A stretch of 64,000 nt of DNA from positions 1,116,001 through 1,180,000 of the forward strand of contig NZ_CP088156.1 of the NCBI RefSeq assembly GCF_021088345.1, read 5' to 3'. This document shows, piece by piece, positions 32,840-42,125 of this stretch. The notes under the pieces were generated by a model. The model saw nothing but the letters and a program-made list of their open reading frames with translations, did not search any database and was not told the origin of the DNA. The stretch comes from Bradyrhizobium ontarionense. GTDB lineage: Bacteria > Pseudomonadota > Alphaproteobacteria > Rhizobiales > Xanthobacteraceae. Numbering within the stretch: position 1 is the first letter of the stretch; every line of letters starts with the position of its first letter. The position numbers and the translations under genes are program-made.

Positions 32840-34077
32840 TAGAGCCGATCAAGCCGCCCCGGCGCAAGAACCCGCTGCTGCGGACGCGGCTGCCTGCTTC
32901 GCCACCGCGACCGCGCAGCAGGACGTCGCATGGGTTTACGCGTGCAGCCGCCGAAGGCCGCTTCGTCCTCCAGTGCTGCGAGGCCTGCGGTGCCTTTGCC
33001 TACCCGGCGCGTGAGGCCTGCCCGTCCTGCCTGTCGGCCAGCCTTGCATTCGTCGATGCGCCACGGCGAGGCGCCCTTCTCGCCGAGACGACGGCGCGTG
33101 TGCCGAGCGACGTCTATTTCCGCGAACGGGCGCCCTGGCGCATCGGCCTCGTCAAGATGGACTGCGGTCCGACGATCGTCACGCATCTCCATGCCGACTG
33201 TATGGAGGGCGCGCCGGTTCGCATGTCGTTTCAACTGGACAAGAGCGGTCAGGCGGTGGCCTTTGCCCATCCCGAGGGGGAAACTCCCAACATGGCCGAC
33301 GACAAGCAGTGGCGGGAAATGACGGCCGATCCGAAATTCCGGCGCGTGCTCGTGACCAACGGCCGCAGCGTGATCGGCCAGGAGACGGTCGCCGCCTTGA
33401 AGGGGGCCGGCGCCAAGACGGTCTTCGTCGGCGTCGCCGAACCATGGCGGCCGTTCGCTGGCGAGAAGCTGCTGCGCGGTCAGGACGGGATCGAGATCGT
33501 TACCCTGGATGCGGCTGACGAGAAATCTGCGGCCGATCTCGCAGCCGACATCGGCGGCAAGGTCGATATCCTCGTCAATACGACGGAGTATGTGCGGCCG
33601 GGCGGCCTGCTCGACCGCAGGGGCACGAGCATCGCACGGGACGAGATCGACCAAGCCTATCTCGGTTTCATCAACCTCGCGCAAGCCTTTGGCCCCGCGA
33701 TGCGGATGCGTGGCGCCGACGGCATCAATAACAGTGCCGCGTGGGTCAACATTCTCTCAGTCTATGCGCTGGCGAACTGGCCTGCCTTTGGCGCCTATTC
33801 GGCCTCGCAAGCCGCGTGCCTGTCGCTCTCGCACTGCCTGCGCGCCGAGCTCAGGCCCGGCGGCGTCAGGGTGATGAATCTGTTCACCGGGCCCGTCGAC
33901 ACCGAGTGGTTCCAGACCGTGCCGCCGCCGAAGGTCGCGCCGCGCGCAATCGCGCAGGCGATCGTGTCGGGACTGAGAGGTGGGCTCGAGGAGATGTATG
34001 TCGGAGATGTCGCCCAAGAGATCCGGCAACGTCTCGCGGCTAATCCGAAAGCGCTCGAACGCGAGCTCGACAGGTGA
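32836..34077 (+). CDS. DUF35 (Zn-ribbon/OB-fold) - SDR fusion protein
   Basis: A 413-residue fusion. Residues about 45-150 form a DUF35 domain with a zinc ribbon, LQCCEACGAFAYPAREACPSC in outline (CEAC and CPSC as the Cys pairs), followed by an OB-fold. Residues about 165-400 are an SDR domain: VLVTNGRSVIGQETVAALKG replaces the TGxxxGIG motif, and YSASQAACLS has Gln in place of the catalytic Lys (Y-x3-Q). The SDR part may therefore not be an active dehydrogenase and could be a binding or structural part. Its ATG overlaps the thiolase-like stop by four bases (ATGA), as expected for subunits of one complex. Confidence 0.85.
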   Translation: MIEPIKPPRRKNPLLRTRLPASPPRPRSRTSHGFTRAAAEGRFVLQCCEACGAFAYPAREACPSCLSASLAFVDAPRRGALLAETTARVPSDVYFRERAPWRIGLVKMDCGPTIVTHLHADCMEGAPVRMSFQLDKSGQAVAFAHPEGETPNMADDKQWREMTADPKFRRVLVTNGRSVIGQETVAALKGAGAKTVFVGVAEPWRPFAGEKLLRGQDGIEIVTLDAADEKSAADLAADIGGKVDILVNTTEYVRPGGLLDRRGTSIARDEIDQAYLGFINLAQAFGPAMRMRGADGINNSAAWVNILSVYALANWPAFGAYSASQAACLSLSHCLRAELRPGGVRVMNLFTGPVDTEWFQTVPPPKVAPRAIAQAIVSGLRGGLEEMYVGDVAQEIRQRLAANPKALERELDR

Positions 34078-34111
34078 CATCGAGCTTTCAACCAAGCCGG
34101 AGGACGTGACG

Positions 34112-34894
34112 ATGCAAAGCAACCATCTGCTGGAACTGGCGGGCGCGATTTCCTCCGGCGCGGTGCGCGTCGTCGACCTGACCTTCACACTCAGTCCGGA
34201 TTTTCCGGTCATCGTGCTGCCGCCGGAGTTCGGCCAGGCGGCGCCGGTTCGCATCCAGGAAATCTCGCGATACGACGATCGCGGCCCGGCCTGGTACTGG
34301 AACAATGTCACCTTCGGCGAACACACCGGGACCCATTTCGACGCGCCGATTCACTGGTTCACCGGCAAGAACCTGCCGAACAATGCCGTCGACACGATGC
34401 CGGCCAAGGACATGATCGCGCCGGCCTGCGTCATCGACTGCTCCGCGCAGGCGGCCCAGGATCCGGATTTCCTGCTGACGGTCCCGCTCGTCGAAGCCTG
34501 GGAAGCAAAGCACGGCCGGATTCCCGAGCGAAACTGGGTGCTGTTCAGGACCGACTGGTCGAAGAAGGGCTGGCGCGACTACGCCAATCTCAGGGACGAT
34601 GGCGCGCACACGCCGGGCCCGAACCCGGCCGTCATGAAGTGGCTGGTGGAGGAGCGCGGCGTCATCGGGTTTGGCACCGAGACCATCGGCACTGATGCGG
34701 GGCAGGCCGGACATTTCGAGCCGCCTTATCCGGCGCATCACTTCCTGCACGGTGCCGGCCGCTACGGCCTGCAGTGCCTGTGCAACCTGGATCAGCTTCC
34801 GGCCACCGGAGCCGTCATCGTCGCCTCGCCGCTGAAGATCCAGAACGGCTCGGGCAGTCCGCTTCGCGTCATCGCGCTGGTTGCGCCAGTCTGA
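34112..34894 (+). CDS. cyclase family metal-dependent hydrolase, isatin hydrolase-like
   Basis: A 260-residue enzyme of the cyclase/kynurenine-formamidase family. The metal-binding motif HxGTHxDxPxH is complete as HTGTHFDAPIHW (residues about 72-83), and FGTETIGTDAGQA and PAHHFLHGAGRYG supply later active-site residues. Isatin hydrolases, which open isatin to isatinate with Mn2+, belong to this family and have the same motif. Kynurenine formamidase is the main alternative, but no kynurenine-pathway gene is near. The ATG at 34112 follows GGAGG at eight bases. It lies between the thiolase/DUF35 pair and a binding protein in one operon. Confidence 0.85.
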   Translation: MQSNHLLELAGAISSGAVRVVDLTFTLSPDFPVIVLPPEFGQAAPVRIQEISRYDDRGPAWYWNNVTFGEHTGTHFDAPIHWFTGKNLPNNAVDTMPAKDMIAPACVIDCSAQAAQDPDFLLTVPLVEAWEAKHGRIPERNWVLFRTDWSKKGWRDYANLRDDGAHTPGPNPAVMKWLVEERGVIGFGTETIGTDAGQAGHFEPPYPAHHFLHGAGRYGLQCLCNLDQLPATGAVIVASPLKIQNGSGSPLRVIALVAPV

Positions 34895-34951
34895 CGTGAA
34901 TTCGTTGCGCTTGCCAATCGGAACAAGAACTTCTCACGAAAGACAGGTGCA

Positions 34952-36109
34952 ATGAATTTGATCAAGGGTCTGCTGGTTTCCTCTGCATTGCTTGTTGCCG
35001 CCCCGCACGTTGCGCAAGCCGATATCCTTGTCGGCTTCGTCACCGGTCTGAGCGGACCGGTCTCCTCGATCGGCATTCCGAACGCGAAGGGGATCGCGGC
35101 AGGGCAGGCCTATATCGGCGAGATCGGTGGCGAGAAGGTGCGGGTCATCCAGCTTGACGACGCCTCAGATGCCACCGCTTCGGCACGCAACGCGCGCAAG
35201 CTCGTCGAGCAGGAGAAGGTCGACATCCTGATCGGAACGTCGGGCGCGCCGCAGACGCTCGCAATGGCGACCGCCGCGATCGAGATGAAGGTGCCGATGA
35301 TCGCGGTGTCTCCGATCGCAGCCATTTCGAACGGCGAGGGCGGGCCCTGGGTGGTGCAGACGCCGCAACCGATGCCGCTGCTGGTCCAGGGCATCGTCGA
35401 TCACATGAAGGCGCACGGATTGAAAACGGTCGCGTTCATCGGGTTCACGGATGCGCTGGGGGATCTCCTGTACGACTCGCTGTCGCAAAGTGCCAAGGCG
35501 GCGGATATCAAGGTTATCGCCAACGAGCGCTACGCCAGATCCGATTCGTCGGTGACCGCGCAGGTGTTGCGCGCGCTTGCGGCTCGTCCCGACGCCATCA
35601 TGCTCGGCGGTACCGGAACGCCTGGTGCGTTGCCCGCCATTGCCCTGGCCGAGCGCGGATACAAGGGCCCGCTCTATGGCAACAATGGAATGATCAGCGC
35701 CGACTTTCTGCGTCTGGCCGGCAAGGCCGCCAATGGCATCATATGTCCCACCGGACCGGTGATCGCGGCAGAGCAGCTTCCGGCCGGCAATCCGATCCAG
35801 AAGGTCGCGCTGGATTTCCGGGCCGCCTTCGAGAAGGCGAACGGCGAGGCGCCGACGGATGCATTCTCGTCCTATTCCTTCGACGGCTGGCTGGTGTTCG
35901 CCGACGCCGCCAAGCGCGCGATGGCAACCGGCGCCAAGCCCGGCACGCCGGAATTCCGTACTGCGCTTCGTCAGGCGCTGTTTGCGACCAAGGAGGTCGT
36001 TGGAACGCAGGGCGTCTACACCTATACGCCGGCGGATCGGCATGGCGTCGACGATCGTTCGCGCATCATGGTCCAGATCGAGGACGGCAAATACAAGCTG
36101 TTGCCGTGA
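34952..36109 (+). CDS. ABC transporter substrate-binding protein, LivK type, B
   Basis: A 385-residue periplasmic binding protein with a Sec signal peptide (LLVSSALLVAAPHVAQA). The mature part ILVGFVTGLSGPVSSIGIP, KVDILIGTSGAP and VPMIAVSPIAA is clearly similar to the protein at 28616-29764. No permease or ATPase gene accompanies it in this operon, so it probably feeds the LivHMGF-type transporter encoded at 25054-28573. Having the gene in the catabolic operon suggests a ligand that is a pathway substrate. Confidence 0.92.
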   Translation: MNLIKGLLVSSALLVAAPHVAQADILVGFVTGLSGPVSSIGIPNAKGIAAGQAYIGEIGGEKVRVIQLDDASDATASARNARKLVEQEKVDILIGTSGAPQTLAMATAAIEMKVPMIAVSPIAAISNGEGGPWVVQTPQPMPLLVQGIVDHMKAHGLKTVAFIGFTDALGDLLYDSLSQSAKAADIKVIANERYARSDSSVTAQVLRALAARPDAIMLGGTGTPGALPAIALAERGYKGPLYGNNGMISADFLRLAGKAANGIICPTGPVIAAEQLPAGNPIQKVALDFRAAFEKANGEAPTDAFSSYSFDGWLVFADAAKRAMATGAKPGTPEFRTALRQALFATKEVVGTQGVYTYTPADRHGVDDRSRIMVQIEDGKYKLLP

Positions 36110-36124
36110 GGCGGGAGGCCGTTC

Positions 36125-37783
36125 GTGACGGAGGATGACGCGCCGGCCAATATCAGCGAAGCGGGCGGCGGGGAGAACGTGACGCCGGCCTGGGGGCGTG
36201 CCGTGACATCGTTCCCGCCGTCGGACCGGATTCTCTCCACCATCCTCACGCGGCAGGCGGAGCGCTACGCCGAGCGCATCCTGCTGGTCGCGGGGGAGAC
36301 GCGCTGGACCTTCGCGCAGACCGCCTCGATCGCGGCCGCGTCGGCCCAGGCGCTCGTCGATGCCGGGATCAAGCCGGGCGATCGGGTCGCGCTGATGTGC
36401 TCGAACCGTGCGGAGTTCCTGCAGGTCTATCTCGGCTGTGCGTGGCTCGGGGCCATCGCAGTCCCGATCAATACAGCGCTGCGCGGCTTCCAGCTCTCCC
36501 ACATCTTCCGCAACTCGCGCCCCGCGCTCCTGGTCGTCGAGGCTCAGTTCGTTGGCGCGATCGATGGTGTCGAGGCGGGCGTCGAGCTGCCGCCTCGGAG
36601 CTGGGTCATCGGAGCTACCGCCGGGACAATCGATGCCAGGCTTCGCGTGTCACCGTTGCCGGCTCTCGCAGCCGCGGCTCCGACGGGCGCGGTCCGTCCC
36701 GGCGACACCGTTGCGATCCTCTACACATCGGGCACCACGGGGCCTGCAAAGGGTGTGTGCTGCCCGCAGGCGCAACTGTTCTGGTGGGGCATCTATTCGG
36801 CGCGGGCGCTCGGCATCCGCGAGGGGGACGTGCTGTTCACGGCGTTGCCCCTGTTCCACACCAACGCGCTGAATGCGTTCTATCAGGCGCTCCTAAACGG
36901 ATGCACCTACGTGCTGGAGCCGAAATTCTCCGCCTCCGGGTTTTGGGCCGCTGCGCGACGGCACAATGCGACGGTCGGCTATCTGCTTGGCGCCATGGCG
37001 TCGATGCTTCTGGCGCAGCCGAAGAGCGCCGACGATTCCACGCATCGCCTTCGCGTTGCGCTGGGCGGCGGCGTGCCGCCACAAATCCACGCTCCGTTCC
37101 TCGAGCGGTTTGGCGTGCCGCTGGTCGACGGCTACGGATCGACCGAGACCAATTTCGTGTTCGCCGGTGCGATTCCGTCCGGTCGTCCGGGGACGATGGG
37201 CTATCTGGCCGACGGGGTCGAGGCGCGGATCGCCGACGAAAATGATTCAGCGCTGCCTGACGGACAGGCCGGAGAGCTCCTGCTTCGCGCCAGCGAACCC
37301 TTTGCTTTCGCCACCGGCTATTTCGGCATGCCGGAGAAGACGGTCGAGGCCTGGCGCAATCTGTGGTTCCATTCGGGCGATCGGGTCGTTCGGGATCCCG
37401 ACGGACACTATCGCTTCATCGACCGCATGAAGGATTCGATCCGGCGGCGCGGCGAGAACGTATCCTCGTGGGAGGTCGAGCAGACCATCCAGTCCCATCC
37501 CGCGGTCGCCGCCTGCGCGATCTACCCGCTGCCGTCGGAGTTGGGAGAGGACGAGGTCGCGGCTGCGATCCTGCTGGAGCCGGGCCAATCGCTGGAGCCC
37601 GTCGACATCGTCAGGCATTGCGACGGGCAGATCGCCTATTTCGCCATCCCGCGCTATGTGCGCATTCTGAGCCAGATGCCGCTGACGGAGAACGGCAAGA
37701 TCAAGAAGGGCGTGCTGCGTGAGGCGGGCGTAACCACGGATACGTGGGATCGCGAGGCGGCCGGAGTGACGTTGCGACGCTGA
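36125..37783 (+). CDS. acyl-CoA/aryl-CoA ligase (AMP-binding enzyme) 2
   Basis: A 552-residue adenylate-forming ligase with GTG start behind GGGAGG. The P-loop is ILYTSGTTGPAKGVC, A5 is VDGYGSTETNFVF, A7 is WFHSGDRVVRDPDGHYRF, A8 is DRMKDSIRRRGENVSSWEVE, and the catalytic Lys is in PLTENGKIKKG. It resembles crotonobetaine/carnitine-CoA- or aryl-CoA-ligase types. It is the last gene of the operon that holds the isatin-hydrolase-like gene, so 2-aminobenzoate-CoA ligase or a ligase for an indolic acid are the likely roles. The window holds two such ligases, consistent with two CoA-activation steps. Confidence 0.9.
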   Translation: MTEDDAPANISEAGGGENVTPAWGRAVTSFPPSDRILSTILTRQAERYAERILLVAGETRWTFAQTASIAAASAQALVDAGIKPGDRVALMCSNRAEFLQVYLGCAWLGAIAVPINTALRGFQLSHIFRNSRPALLVVEAQFVGAIDGVEAGVELPPRSWVIGATAGTIDARLRVSPLPALAAAAPTGAVRPGDTVAILYTSGTTGPAKGVCCPQAQLFWWGIYSARALGIREGDVLFTALPLFHTNALNAFYQALLNGCTYVLEPKFSASGFWAAARRHNATVGYLLGAMASMLLAQPKSADDSTHRLRVALGGGVPPQIHAPFLERFGVPLVDGYGSTETNFVFAGAIPSGRPGTMGYLADGVEARIADENDSALPDGQAGELLLRASEPFAFATGYFGMPEKTVEAWRNLWFHSGDRVVRDPDGHYRFIDRMKDSIRRRGENVSSWEVEQTIQSHPAVAACAIYPLPSELGEDEVAAAILLEPGQSLEPVDIVRHCDGQIAYFAIPRYVRILSQMPLTENGKIKKGVLREAGVTTDTWDREAAGVTLRR

Positions 37784-37796
37784 CCGTCGCGTCCGT

Positions 37797-38258
37797 TCAG
37801 GGTTTTTGCAGCGCGTCCCGGACGGCGCTCTTGAGCTCGTCGAGCTCGCCGATCAACCCGTCGAACCGATCCGCCGGGAAGTCCGCCAGCAGCTCGGCAA
37901 GCCATGCGCCGTGGCTCTTGGCCATTCGCCTGAAGGTCTTGCGGCCTTCGGCCGTCATGCACACGATCTGCACGCGGCGGTCGAGGTTCGACGGCGTGCG
38001 GGTGATGTATCCGTCCTCGACCAGGCGGTCCACGATCGGCGTGAGATTCCCGGCCGAGACCATCAGGCGCTTGGGCAGTTCTCCCAGCACGAGCCCGCTC
38101 GGTTCGCGGTCGAGCTGAGCGAGAACATCGAAGCGAGGCATCGTGAAATCGAACTCTTCGCGAAACCGGCGCCGCAGCTCGCCTTCGATCAGGGTCGTGC
38201 AGGCGAGCAGCCGGAGCCAAAGTCGCGTTTGAGCCCTGTACTCGGCTTCCTGATCCAT
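37797..38258 (-). CDS. MarR family transcriptional regulator 3
   Basis: A 153-residue winged-helix regulator. MPRFDVLAQLDREPSGLVLGEL, MVSAGNLTPIVDRLVEDGYITR and the wing DRRVQIVCMTAEGRKTF mark the MarR DNA-binding part. The ATG at 38258 follows CAGGA and gives a normal start; a TTG 15 codons upstream is open. It is divergent from the 2-aminobenzoyl-CoA monooxygenase-like gene, and the 18-bp palindrome at 38527-38544 lies between them. It is thus the best candidate to bind that site and the related one at 30130. Confidence 0.92.
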   Translation of the reverse strand: MDQEAEYRAQTRLWLRLLACTTLIEGELRRRFREEFDFTMPRFDVLAQLDREPSGLVLGELPKRLMVSAGNLTPIVDRLVEDGYITRTPSNLDRRVQIVCMTAEGRKTFRRMAKSHGAWLAELLADFPADRFDGLIGELDELKSAVRDALQKP

Positions 38259-38502
38259 CGCATTCCTGGCTGAAACAGGCGTGGACTCCTTCGCGAATGC
38301 CAATCGAATCTCCCGGGCTTCGTGGCCTTTTGAAAGCTGATGCAGCTCTCGTGAACGCAGCCAAGATAGTTCGTACCAAAAGTAGATTCAAGACTGAGCC
38401 CGAGGGGCTCGGAATCGGCTCCGACATGTGTCCAATTTTCGCGGTATCTCAAGATCGACGCGGCGGAGTTGAGCCCGTCGCCCCCTGACGGGCAGAACCA
38501 CC

Positions 38503-38544
38503 TTGACAAGGCATGCGTCGACGAAATACTTTATGCTTAAAGTA
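38503..38544 (+). promoter_or_regulatory. promoter with overlapping perfect palindromic operator, site 2
   Basis: TTGACA at 38503-38508 is followed after 18 bases by TACTTT (38527-38532) as a weak -10 box. The palindrome TACTTTATGCTTAAAGTA (38527-38544; 7-bp arms, 4-bp centre) covers the -10 box, so a bound repressor would block polymerase. It lies 50 bp before the ATG at 38594. The rest of the 335-bp gap to the marR start (38259-38502) shows no gene. Confidence 0.7.
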
Positions 38545-38593
38545 ATTTGGGTGAAAGCTCGGCACACGGCGCGACGCGCGAAAGCGAGGGATC

Positions 38594-40912
38594 ATGCGCA
38601 TAGTCTGTATCGGCGGCGGCCCGGCCGGCCTCTATCTGGGCCTGCTGATGAAACGTCGACATCCAGAGCACGTCATCACGGTCGTCGAGCGCAACAAACC
38701 CTACGATACGTTCGGCTGGGGCGTCGTGTTCTCCGATGCCATGATGTCGGCGATGCGTGTTGCCGATCCCGAGAGCGCTGCCGAGATTGAGGATGCCTTC
38801 AATCACTGGGACGACATCGAATTGGTGTTCAAGGGGACGCGCCAGCGCACGAGCGGCCATGGCTTCATCGGTATCGGGCGCAAGCATCTGCTCAACATTC
38901 TCCAGAGGCGCTGCGAGGCGCTGGGTGTCGAGCTCGCCTTCGATCATGAGGTCGAATCCGATCTCGAATTTCCCGACGCCGACCTGATCGTCGCCTGCGA
39001 CGGCATCAATTCCAGGATCCGTGCCCGCTATGCCGAGCAATTCCAGCCCGACATGGTGATCCGGCCGAACCGCTACATCTGGCTTGGCACCAAGAAGGCG
39101 TTCGACGCCTTCACGTTCGATTTTCAAAGAACAGAGCACGGCTGGTTCCAGGCGCACATCTACAAGTTTGATGCGGAGACCTCGACCTTCATCGTCGAGA
39201 CCACGGAAGAGGCCTACAACGCCCACGGGCTGGGCGAGCTCGATCAGCAGGCGTCGATCGAATTTTGCGAAAAGATGTTCGCCGAGACGCTCGATGGCGC
39301 GAAGCTCCTGACCAACGCCCGCCATTTGCGCGGCTCGGCCTGGCTCAATTTCAGCCGCCTGATCTGCGGCAAATGGAGCGTATTCAACGGCAAGTCTCAT
39401 GTCGTGCTGATGGGAGACGCTGCGCACACCGCGCATTTTGCGATCGGCTCGGGCACCAAGCTCGCGCTCGACGACGCCATCGAGCTGACCAACCAGTTCG
39501 ATCGCCATGGTCACGATCGCGACAAGATCGAGACTGTGCTGGAGGCTTACGAAGAGGTGCGCCGCGTCGACGTGGCGCGCATCCAGAATGCTGCGCGCAA
39601 CGCCATGGAATGGTTCGAGGTGGTTGGTCGGCGCTATGCAGACAGGCTCGAGCCGCCGCAATTCTTCTATTCGATGCTGACGCGCTCTCAGCGCATCAGC
39701 CACGAGAACCTTCGTCTGCGCGATCGCACCTGGCTGGAAGGATTCGAACGCTGGTTCGCCGCGCGTTCGGGCATTGCGGTCAAGGATGGCGAGCGGGCGC
39801 CGCCACCGATGCTGACGCCGCATCGCGTCCGCGGCCTTCCGCTTGCGAACCGCATCATGGTCTCGCCGATGGCGATGTATTCGGCGCAGGACGGGCTCAT
39901 CAACGACTTCCACGTCGCCCATCTCGGCGCGCGCGCCATGGGTGGCGCCGGGCTGATCTTTGCCGAGATGACCTGCGTCTCACCGGATGCGCGGATCACG
40001 CCGGGCTGCCTCGGGCTCTGGAACGATGCGCAGCAGGCGCAATGGCGCCGCCTGGTCGATCTCGTTCACAGTGTCGGACACGCCAAGGTGGGAATTCAGC
40101 TCGGCCATGCCGGGCGAAAGGGTGCGACCCGGGTTCCGTGGGAGGGAATCGATCAACCGCTGGAGTCCGGGGATTGGCCGCTGATATCTGCGTCGGCGCT
40201 GCCCTATCTGCCCCACAGCCAGTTGCCGCGGGCGATGGACCGCGCCGACATGGACCGCGTGCGCGACGATTTCGTCACGGCCACCCGCCGTGCGGCAGCA
40301 GCCGGCGTCGAGTGGCTCGAACTCCATTGCGCCCACGGTTATCTGTTGTCGAGCTTCCTCTCGCCGCTGACCAACAAGCGCACGGACGAATACGGCGGCA
40401 GCCACGAGAACCGCGCGCGCTTTCCGCTGGAGGTGTTCGAGGCGATGCGCGCGGTGTGGCCGTCCGATCGGCCGATGTCGGTGCGGTTGTCCTGTCATGA
40501 CTGGACCGACGGCGGCAACACCCCGGCCGATGCGGCGATCTTCGCTGCGATGTTCAAGGAGGCGGGGGCCGACGTGATCGATTGTTCTTCGGGGCAGGTC
40601 TGGAAGGAGGAGCGACCGGTCTATGGACGCCTGTTCCAGACGCCGTTCGCCGACCTGATCCGCAACGAGGTCGGCATCGAGACGATTGCAGTCGGCGCGA
40701 TCTCCGAGGCCGATCACGCCAACTCGATTCTCGCGGCCGGCCGCGCCGACCTCTGCGCCATTGCGCGGCCGCATCTTGCCGACCCGGCCTGGACGCTGCA
40801 CGAAGCCGCGCGCATCGGAATCACTGCGGTCAGTTGGCCGAAGCAGTATCTGTCCGCCAAGGGGCAATACGAAACCAATCTGGCGCGCGCCGCGGCTGCG
40901 GCCGCGCAGTGA
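38594..40912 (+). CDS. fused FAD monooxygenase / OYE-type reductase: 2-aminobenzoyl-CoA (or salicylyl-CoA 5-) monooxygenase/reductase
   Basis: A 772-residue bifunctional protein. Residues 1 to about 385 form a flavin monooxygenase: [17 protein letters not shown] binds [16 protein letters not shown] follows, and the second FAD motif is [20 protein letters not shown]. Residues about 400-760 form an Old-Yellow-Enzyme-type FMN barrel: [47 protein letters not shown] and [11 protein letters not shown]. This fusion is known from 2-aminobenzoyl-CoA monooxygenase/reductase of Azoarcus evansii, which hydroxylates C5 and reduces the ring; databases often call it salicylyl-CoA 5-hydroxylase/oxidoreductase. 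It is the first gene of a three-gene operon. Confidence 0.9.
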   Translation: MRIVCIGGGPAGLYLGLLMKRRHPEHVITVVERNKPYDTFGWGVVFSDAMMSAMRVADPESAAEIEDAFNHWDDIELVFKGTRQRTSGHGFIGIGRKHLLNILQRRCEALGVELAFDHEVESDLEFPDADLIVACDGINSRIRARYAEQFQPDMVIRPNRYIWLGTKKAFDAFTFDFQRTEHGWFQAHIYKFDAETSTFIVETTEEAYNAHGLGELDQQASIEFCEKMFAETLDGAKLLTNARHLRGSAWLNFSRLICGKWSVFNGKSHVVLMGDAAHTAHFAIGSGTKLALDDAIELTNQFDRHGHDRDKIETVLEAYEEVRRVDVARIQNAARNAMEWFEVVGRRYADRLEPPQFFYSMLTRSQRISHENLRLRDRTWLEGFERWFAARSGIAVKDGERAPPPMLTPHRVRGLPLANRIMVSPMAMYSAQDGLINDFHVAHLGARAMGGAGLIFAEMTCVSPDARITPGCLGLWNDAQQAQWRRLVDLVHSVGHAKVGIQLGHAGRKGATRVPWEGIDQPLESGDWPLISASALPYLPHSQLPRAMDRADMDRVRDDFVTATRRAAAAGVEWLELHCAHGYLLSSFLSPLTNKRTDEYGGSHENRARFPLEVFEAMRAVWPSDRPMSVRLSCHDWTDGGNTPADAAIFAAMFKEAGADVIDCSSGQVWKEERPVYGRLFQTPFADLIRNEVGIETIAVGAISEADHANSILAAGRADLCAIARPHLADPAWTLHEAARIGITAVSWPKQYLSAKGQYETNLARAAAAAAQ

Positions 40913-40928
40913 GCGGAGGAGGGGGCAG

Positions 40929-42116
40929 ATGAGCTCCGTGGCAAAGGTGATCAGGCGCGAATGGCTCGACTGGCCGTTTTTCGAGCCGCGCCATCATGCG
41001 ATCGCCGAGGCGCTCGACCGCTTCGCGCGGTCGGGGGCCTTCGACAAGATCGATCACGACGACGTCGACGGCGCTTGCCGCAGGCTCGTCCGCGCGATGG
41101 GCGAGGCGGGGTTGCTCGATTGCGCGGTTGCGGCCCCCGACGGAGATGCGACGACGATCGATTCCCGCTCGATCTGCCTGTCGCGCGAGTCGCTCGCCTA
41201 TGCCGATGGCCTCGCCGATTTCGCCTTCGCCATGCAGGGGCTCGGCTCGGGCGCGATCGCGCTCGGCGGTTCGGCCGAGCTGCGCAAGGCCGTGCTGCCC
41301 AAGGTTCGCTCCGGCGAATGGCTTGCGGCCTTCGCGCTGTCTGAGAAGGAGGCGGGATCGGACGTCGCGGCCATGTCCTGCACGGCGCGCGCCGACGGCA
41401 ACGACTACGTCATCGATGGCGAGAAAACCTGGATCTCGAACGGCGGCATTGCCGACGTCTACACGCTGTTTGCGCGAACAGGCGAGGCGCCGGGCGCGCG
41501 CGGCATCTCGGCCTTTGTGGTCTTTCCGGATGATCCCGGCTTCGGCATCGCCGAGCGCATCGATGTCATCGCGCCGCATCCGCTGGCGACGTTGCGCTTT
41601 ACCAATTGCCGGATCCCGACCAGCCGTCGCCTCGGCGCGCCCGGCGGCGGGTTCAAGCTCGCGATGCAGACGCTGGATATTTTCCGCGCATCGGTCGCGG
41701 CCGCTGCCCTCGGTTTTGCTCGGCGGGCACTCGACGAGGCGTTGTCGCACGCGCGCAGCAGGCACATGTTCGGTGCGACGCTGGGAGATCTCCAACTGAC
41801 TCAGGCCGCGCTCGGCGACATGGCGACCGACACCGATGCTGCCGCGCTGCTGACCTACCGTGCGGCCTGGCGCCGCGATGTCCAGCGGCTTCCGACGACG
41901 CGCGAAGCCGCAATGGCGAAGCTGACCGCCACCGAGACCGCGCAGCGCGTCATCGACCGCGCCGTCCAGATGTTCGGCGGCCGCGGCGTGCGCAAGGGTG
42001 AAATCGTCGAAAGCCTCTACCGCGAAATCCGGGCGTTGCGCATCTACGAGGGCGCGACCGAGGTCCAGAAACTGATTGTCGCGCGCGAGCTCCTGAAGCC
42101 GCGCAGAGAGGATTGA
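40929..42116 (+). CDS. acyl-CoA dehydrogenase family protein
   Basis: A 395-residue flavoenzyme. [19 protein letters not shown] and [20 protein letters not shown] bind FAD and substrate; [20 protein letters not shown] and [18 protein letters not shown] close the active site, with the Glu of YEGATEV at the usual catalytic position. It begins 17 bp after the monooxygenase/reductase gene. An oxidation of the alicyclic CoA product of that enzyme is likely. The electron acceptor would be ETF, not encoded here. Confidence 0.92.
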   Translation: MSSVAKVIRREWLDWPFFEPRHHAIAEALDRFARSGAFDKIDHDDVDGACRRLVRAMGEAGLLDCAVAAPDGDATTIDSRSICLSRESLAYADGLADFAFAMQGLGSGAIALGGSAELRKAVLPKVRSGEWLAAFALSEKEAGSDVAAMSCTARADGNDYVIDGEKTWISNGGIADVYTLFARTGEAPGARGISAFVVFPDDPGFGIAERIDVIAPHPLATLRFTNCRIPTSRRLGAPGGGFKLAMQTLDIFRASVAAAALGFARRALDEALSHARSRHMFGATLGDLQLTQAALGDMATDTDAAALLTYRAAWRRDVQRLPTTREAAMAKLTATETAQRVIDRAVQMFGGRGVRKGEIVESLYREIRALRIYEGATEVQKLIVARELLKPRRED

Positions 42117-42125
42117 GAATTCCGC

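Noticed and set aside
34112..34894. Kynurenine formamidase (KynB) call for the cyclase-family gene
   Set aside because: The family motif fits, but no tryptophan dioxygenase or kynureninase gene is near, and the locus context favours isatin.
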